A stretch of 64,000 bases of DNA from Litoditis marina (taxonomy: Eukaryota; Nematoda; Chromadorea; Rhabditida; Rhabditidae): NCBI GenBank assembly GCA_964036275.1, contig OZ038437.1, positions 20,755,027 through 20,819,026 of the forward strand. Reading direction: 5' to 3'. The notes under the pieces were generated by a model, which was given only the letters and a program-made list of their open reading frames with translations, was not told where the DNA came from and did not search any database. Each line of letters begins with the position of its first letter. Position 1 is the first letter of the stretch. Positions 61,050 to 64,000 of the stretch are shown in pieces. The position numbers and the translations under genes were made by a program.

Positions 61050-62228
61050 CGGTGTGACCCTAAAAAACCACTTTCCCGTAGGGCGCTCGGTTCCTTCTTT
61101 CTCCAAAACTTGTATCCTGATGATAAAAGGGTTGTGGCCAAGTTTGGAAAAAAATCATCTTCCCGTACCTGAGTTATTGGAAATCAGTCAAAAACTGATG
61201 ACGTCATCAGAGGAATTTCAAAAAAAAATATACGTGTTTTATTGAACTGCCATTATGAGGCATTAGTTTCTCTGAGTTCAGGAAAAATAAAACGAATCAA
61301 TATTATTGAAACATTTTCAAGATATAAACGTGACGTCTTCGATTTTAGGGGGAAATTCCATAACGTATAACTCAGGAATGACTTAACTTTTTTTCGAGCT
61401 TTTTTCATATTTAGCTTAAAGTGATCAATGACTAATCACATTGTGAAACTTGTATCAATTGAACCATTTTGAAAGTGTTGGAAAATTTTGAAAATTAATT
61501 TTTTGGAAAACGGTCCACGAACCATGTTTTTTTATAGGCTCATATTGTTCACTTATCTATTACATGGTTCATATAAATGTATGAGAAAAATCGTTCGGAA
61601 CGTTTTCACGAAACAGTTGAAGTTTTCTCAACTTAACATCCATTCATAACTAATCAATAAATCGATATTATCGATTTTTGGCAATTGAAAGTCCTATTCA
61701 TTTATCAAATATGATCTATTGCTGAAGTTTGATCCAAATCCATGAAGCCGTTCGATCAGGACAGACATAGTGAAAATTGGTTTTTTACATGAAAATTGTA
61801 ATAAAAATGTTTAAACTGATTTAGAAGCTAATCCCCTCGATCAATTTGGTCAATAGTCGTAGTAGTATTTGATGCTATAATTCCAAGACATTCCGACCAG
61901 TTTGATCTTCCACCTCGTCCAAAATGGGAATTTCATAGCGGATCGATAAATCGATATATTGATTTTTTAACGTCATCACATTGTAGGGCTTTATGAGTTA
62001 GATGGTTGTTACCAATTAGGTAGCATTCCATTCAGGCGTTGGCTCACAATAAGCAAAAGAAATTTTCATGAATTTCATAAATTGAGGTCTCAAAAAATTG
62101 TAAGGCCCTAACTCAAAAATCGTACGGGTCATTTGTCTTAGATCATTGTCTGTTATGCATGGTTAAAATTACGGACTAATCGTAACAACTTTTCTATCAT
62201 CTTATCATGTGTGGTATAGGTGTGGTGA
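61050..62228 (-). mobile_element. Helitron-like family IV unit, 1179 bp (copy 5)
   Basis: Last 1179-bp copy. Its 5' end TCACCACACC is joined to the family V hairpin at 62229. Confidence 0.82.
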
Positions 62229-63272
62229 CTAGTGGGTCCCGCGGCTGACGCCGCGGGCCCCGCTAGCTGGGGGTGCCCCCCAGACCCCCACGTCTTTGTC
62301 ATGTTTGAAATCGTGAAAAAAGTTAAGGCATCAAAGATCATGTTGACAGTTTTTGTCATGTGACTCATCATGTGACTTGTCATGTGACTTGTGACGTCAT
62401 CGATTTTGGAGACGAAAATCAACAATGTATATCTTGCGAACGACTGAATGTTTTCCTGATATTTTTTCACGATTGTACACTACTCGCCAATGACTCTTTC
62501 CACCAAAATAATTGTACCTATTCAACCAGTTTGAAAATTTAGCTAATTTGAAAAATCATGACTTCTCGAAAATAAAGCATTTTCCTCGAATTTTTTTTCA
62601 GGATAATTGATTTTTATGACAAACTAAACACATTCTGAGAATAAGAAAAAAATCTGTCGAGCCGTTTTCGAGAAAAAAAATTTTTTGTAACTAATCAATA
62701 AATCGATATTATTGATTTTCGTCAATTGAAAGTCATGTTTATTTCTTATATCATATTCATTCCCATAGATTCATAGGAATTGGTCCAGTCGTTTCCGAAT
62801 GGCGTTCATCGAAAAAACATGCATTTTTCATAAAAACCTCGATAAAAAATCAATAGATCAATATCGACCAGGGGCACAGGGACGTAGTTATATGTGATGC
62901 TTGGCCACACTCACTGTAGAAGTTTTAGACAAATCGAAGACCATGAAGCGTCAATGGAGCCAAAAACGACGATTCCGTAGCGGATCGATAAATCGATATA
63001 TTGATTTTTTAAGGTCATCACATTGTAGGGTCTCATAAGTTAGATGGTTGATACCAGTTAGGTAGCATTCCATCGAGCCGTTGGCTCACAGTAACAGAAA
63101 GAAATTTTTGAGAATTTCATAAATGAAGGTCTAAAAAAATTATACGGCCTTAACTCAAAAATCGTACGGGGGCGCTCGCATTAGATTACTGTCTAGTATG
63201 CATGGTTGAAATTACAGACTGATCGTAAGAACTTTTTGCGTGACTATATCATGTGTGGTATAGGTGTGGTGA
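62229..63272 (-). mobile_element. Helitron-like family V unit, 1044 bp
   Basis: Hairpin 62229-62266 has a changed outer stem (CTAGTGGG with CCCGCTAG) and a CCC/GGG inner stem; a CTGGGGG...CCCCCAG hairpin follows. The right half (63040-63272), with CGGATCGATAAATCGATA and GGTAGCATTCCATC, is a diverged version of the family IV right end, finishing TATAGGTGTGGTGA. A short CATGTGACTTGT tandem is at 62357-62392, next to TGACGTCATCG. Confidence 0.78.
62357..62392. repeat. Three 12-base repeats of CATGTGACTTGT type
   Basis: Consecutive copies start at 62357, 62369 and 62381, the first with CAT instead of TGT at the end, leading straight into TGACGTCATC. CATGTG is an E-box-like core, but no function is shown. 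Confidence 0.6.
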
Positions 63273-64000
63273 CTAGTGGGTCGCGCGGCTACCGCCGCGC
63301 GCCCCGCTAGCTGGGGGTGCCCCCCAGACCCCCCTCGTTTGGTAATGTTTGGTACTCTTTCAACTTAATTTCTTCAGTCGTTTTATCAGTTTTCAGGGAA
63401 AAATCGATATTTGACCTTTGACCTCTGAGGTCATGGCAGAATGTTAGAGAGTTCCTAGTGAACGTTCCGTATGAAACTCAGTCTATTCAAATCATTTACA
63501 AAGTCAAAAGAACCGTGGGAAACTTTCTGGTCTGTGACGTCATCACCTGTGACGTCACAGATTTGATGGTAAAATTCAATATGGTATAACTCAAGAACAA
63601 ATGGATATTTTTTTGAACTTTTTGCACGGTTCGTCACCAATTGTTAATTTTATCTTCTGCTGTAAAAATCATCCAAATCTAACGACTTTGAAAATTTTGA
63701 AAACTTAGAAATCAATATTTCTTGAAAAGTAAACATTTTTTCTTGGATTTTTTTTGATATTATTGACTAATGTGGTTGAGTCGTGTCACTGTGAAAAATG
63801 AAACAAAATCCCTCTTACTGATTTTGAGATAATACTGAATCGTGTTTTATATTTCGAGACAGTCTGAAAAAGCAATATATAGATGTTTTTGAAAGTTAGG
63901 GCCATTTTTCGAAAGCAGACATTATATACTACGCAGTACCTAAATATGATCGTTTGTTGCAATGGAGAATGCTATCTTTCGGTTTGTTTCTCGAAGTGCC
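63273..64000 (-). mobile_element. Second family V-like unit, cut by the window end
   Basis: Hairpin 63273-63310 combines the TGGG outer stem of family V with the GCG/GCG inner stem of family II. It carries a DR1 (63412-63424) and two TGACGTCA sites (63535-63542, 63550-63557). The right end lies outside the window. Confidence 0.75.

Noticed and set aside
1..64000. Autonomous Helitron Rep/helicase gene
   Set aside because: No long ORF and no Rep or helicase motif was found on either strand; the longest continuous frame is 124 codons. The elements are non-autonomous.
1..64000. CRISPR array or bacterial operon
   Set aside because: Repeats are 1.0-1.9 kb units, not short repeats with unique spacers, and the window has eukaryotic introns and poly(A) signals.

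Overview
The window is AT-rich eukaryotic DNA, most likely from a nematode of the Caenorhabditis type. The one convincing gene has introns of about 200 nt with TTTTTCAG acceptors, the nematode consensus. The repeats have the TC...hairpin...CTAG ends of Helitron rolling-circle transposons. Species cannot be told from the sequence alone. No tRNA, rRNA, CRISPR array, viral gene or Rep/helicase gene was seen.

Almost all of the 64 kb is a head-to-tail array of non-autonomous Helitron-like elements. From about 1341 to the end they all point to the minus strand: the 3' CTAG end is on the left and the 5' TC end on the right. Before that, 1-1340 holds elements on the plus strand, so the array flips there. 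At a standard junction the minus strand reads ...GGCTAG|TCACC... or ...GGCTAG|TCTGC..., with no host bases between the 3' end of one element and the 5' end of the next. The 3' hairpin (27 copies) varies with compensatory base changes.

Layout: 1-1340 inverted elements; 1341-14061 family I units of about 1.8 kb; 14062-17470 a long chimeric unit holding a 4-exon gene; 17471-18976 family III (about 1.5 kb); 18977-28058 family I; 28059-28483 a 425-bp mini-element; 28484-33003 three near-identical family III units; 33004-40258 family I; 40259-54947 family II (about 1.9 kb, G:C-type hairpin); 54948-62228 family IV (1179-bp units, five near-identical full copies plus a truncated one and a deleted hairpin unit); 62229-64000 family V.

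The units share no reliable coding sequence. They do share short motifs that look regulatory: a three-box heat-shock-element-like 13-mer, a perfect nuclear-receptor DR1 pair, TGACGTCA palindromes in every family, and a 27-bp block kept between families I and II. The recurring 60-70 codon ORFs are probably by-products, because homologous DNA in families I and II is open in different frames.

The most notable items are: (1) the predicted 213-residue, 4-exon gene between Helitron ends, which looks like a captured host gene; (2) junctions where a precise 5' TC end is fused to different 3' ends, as if rolling-circle copies start at one fixed end and stop at variable places; (3) the covarying hairpin.
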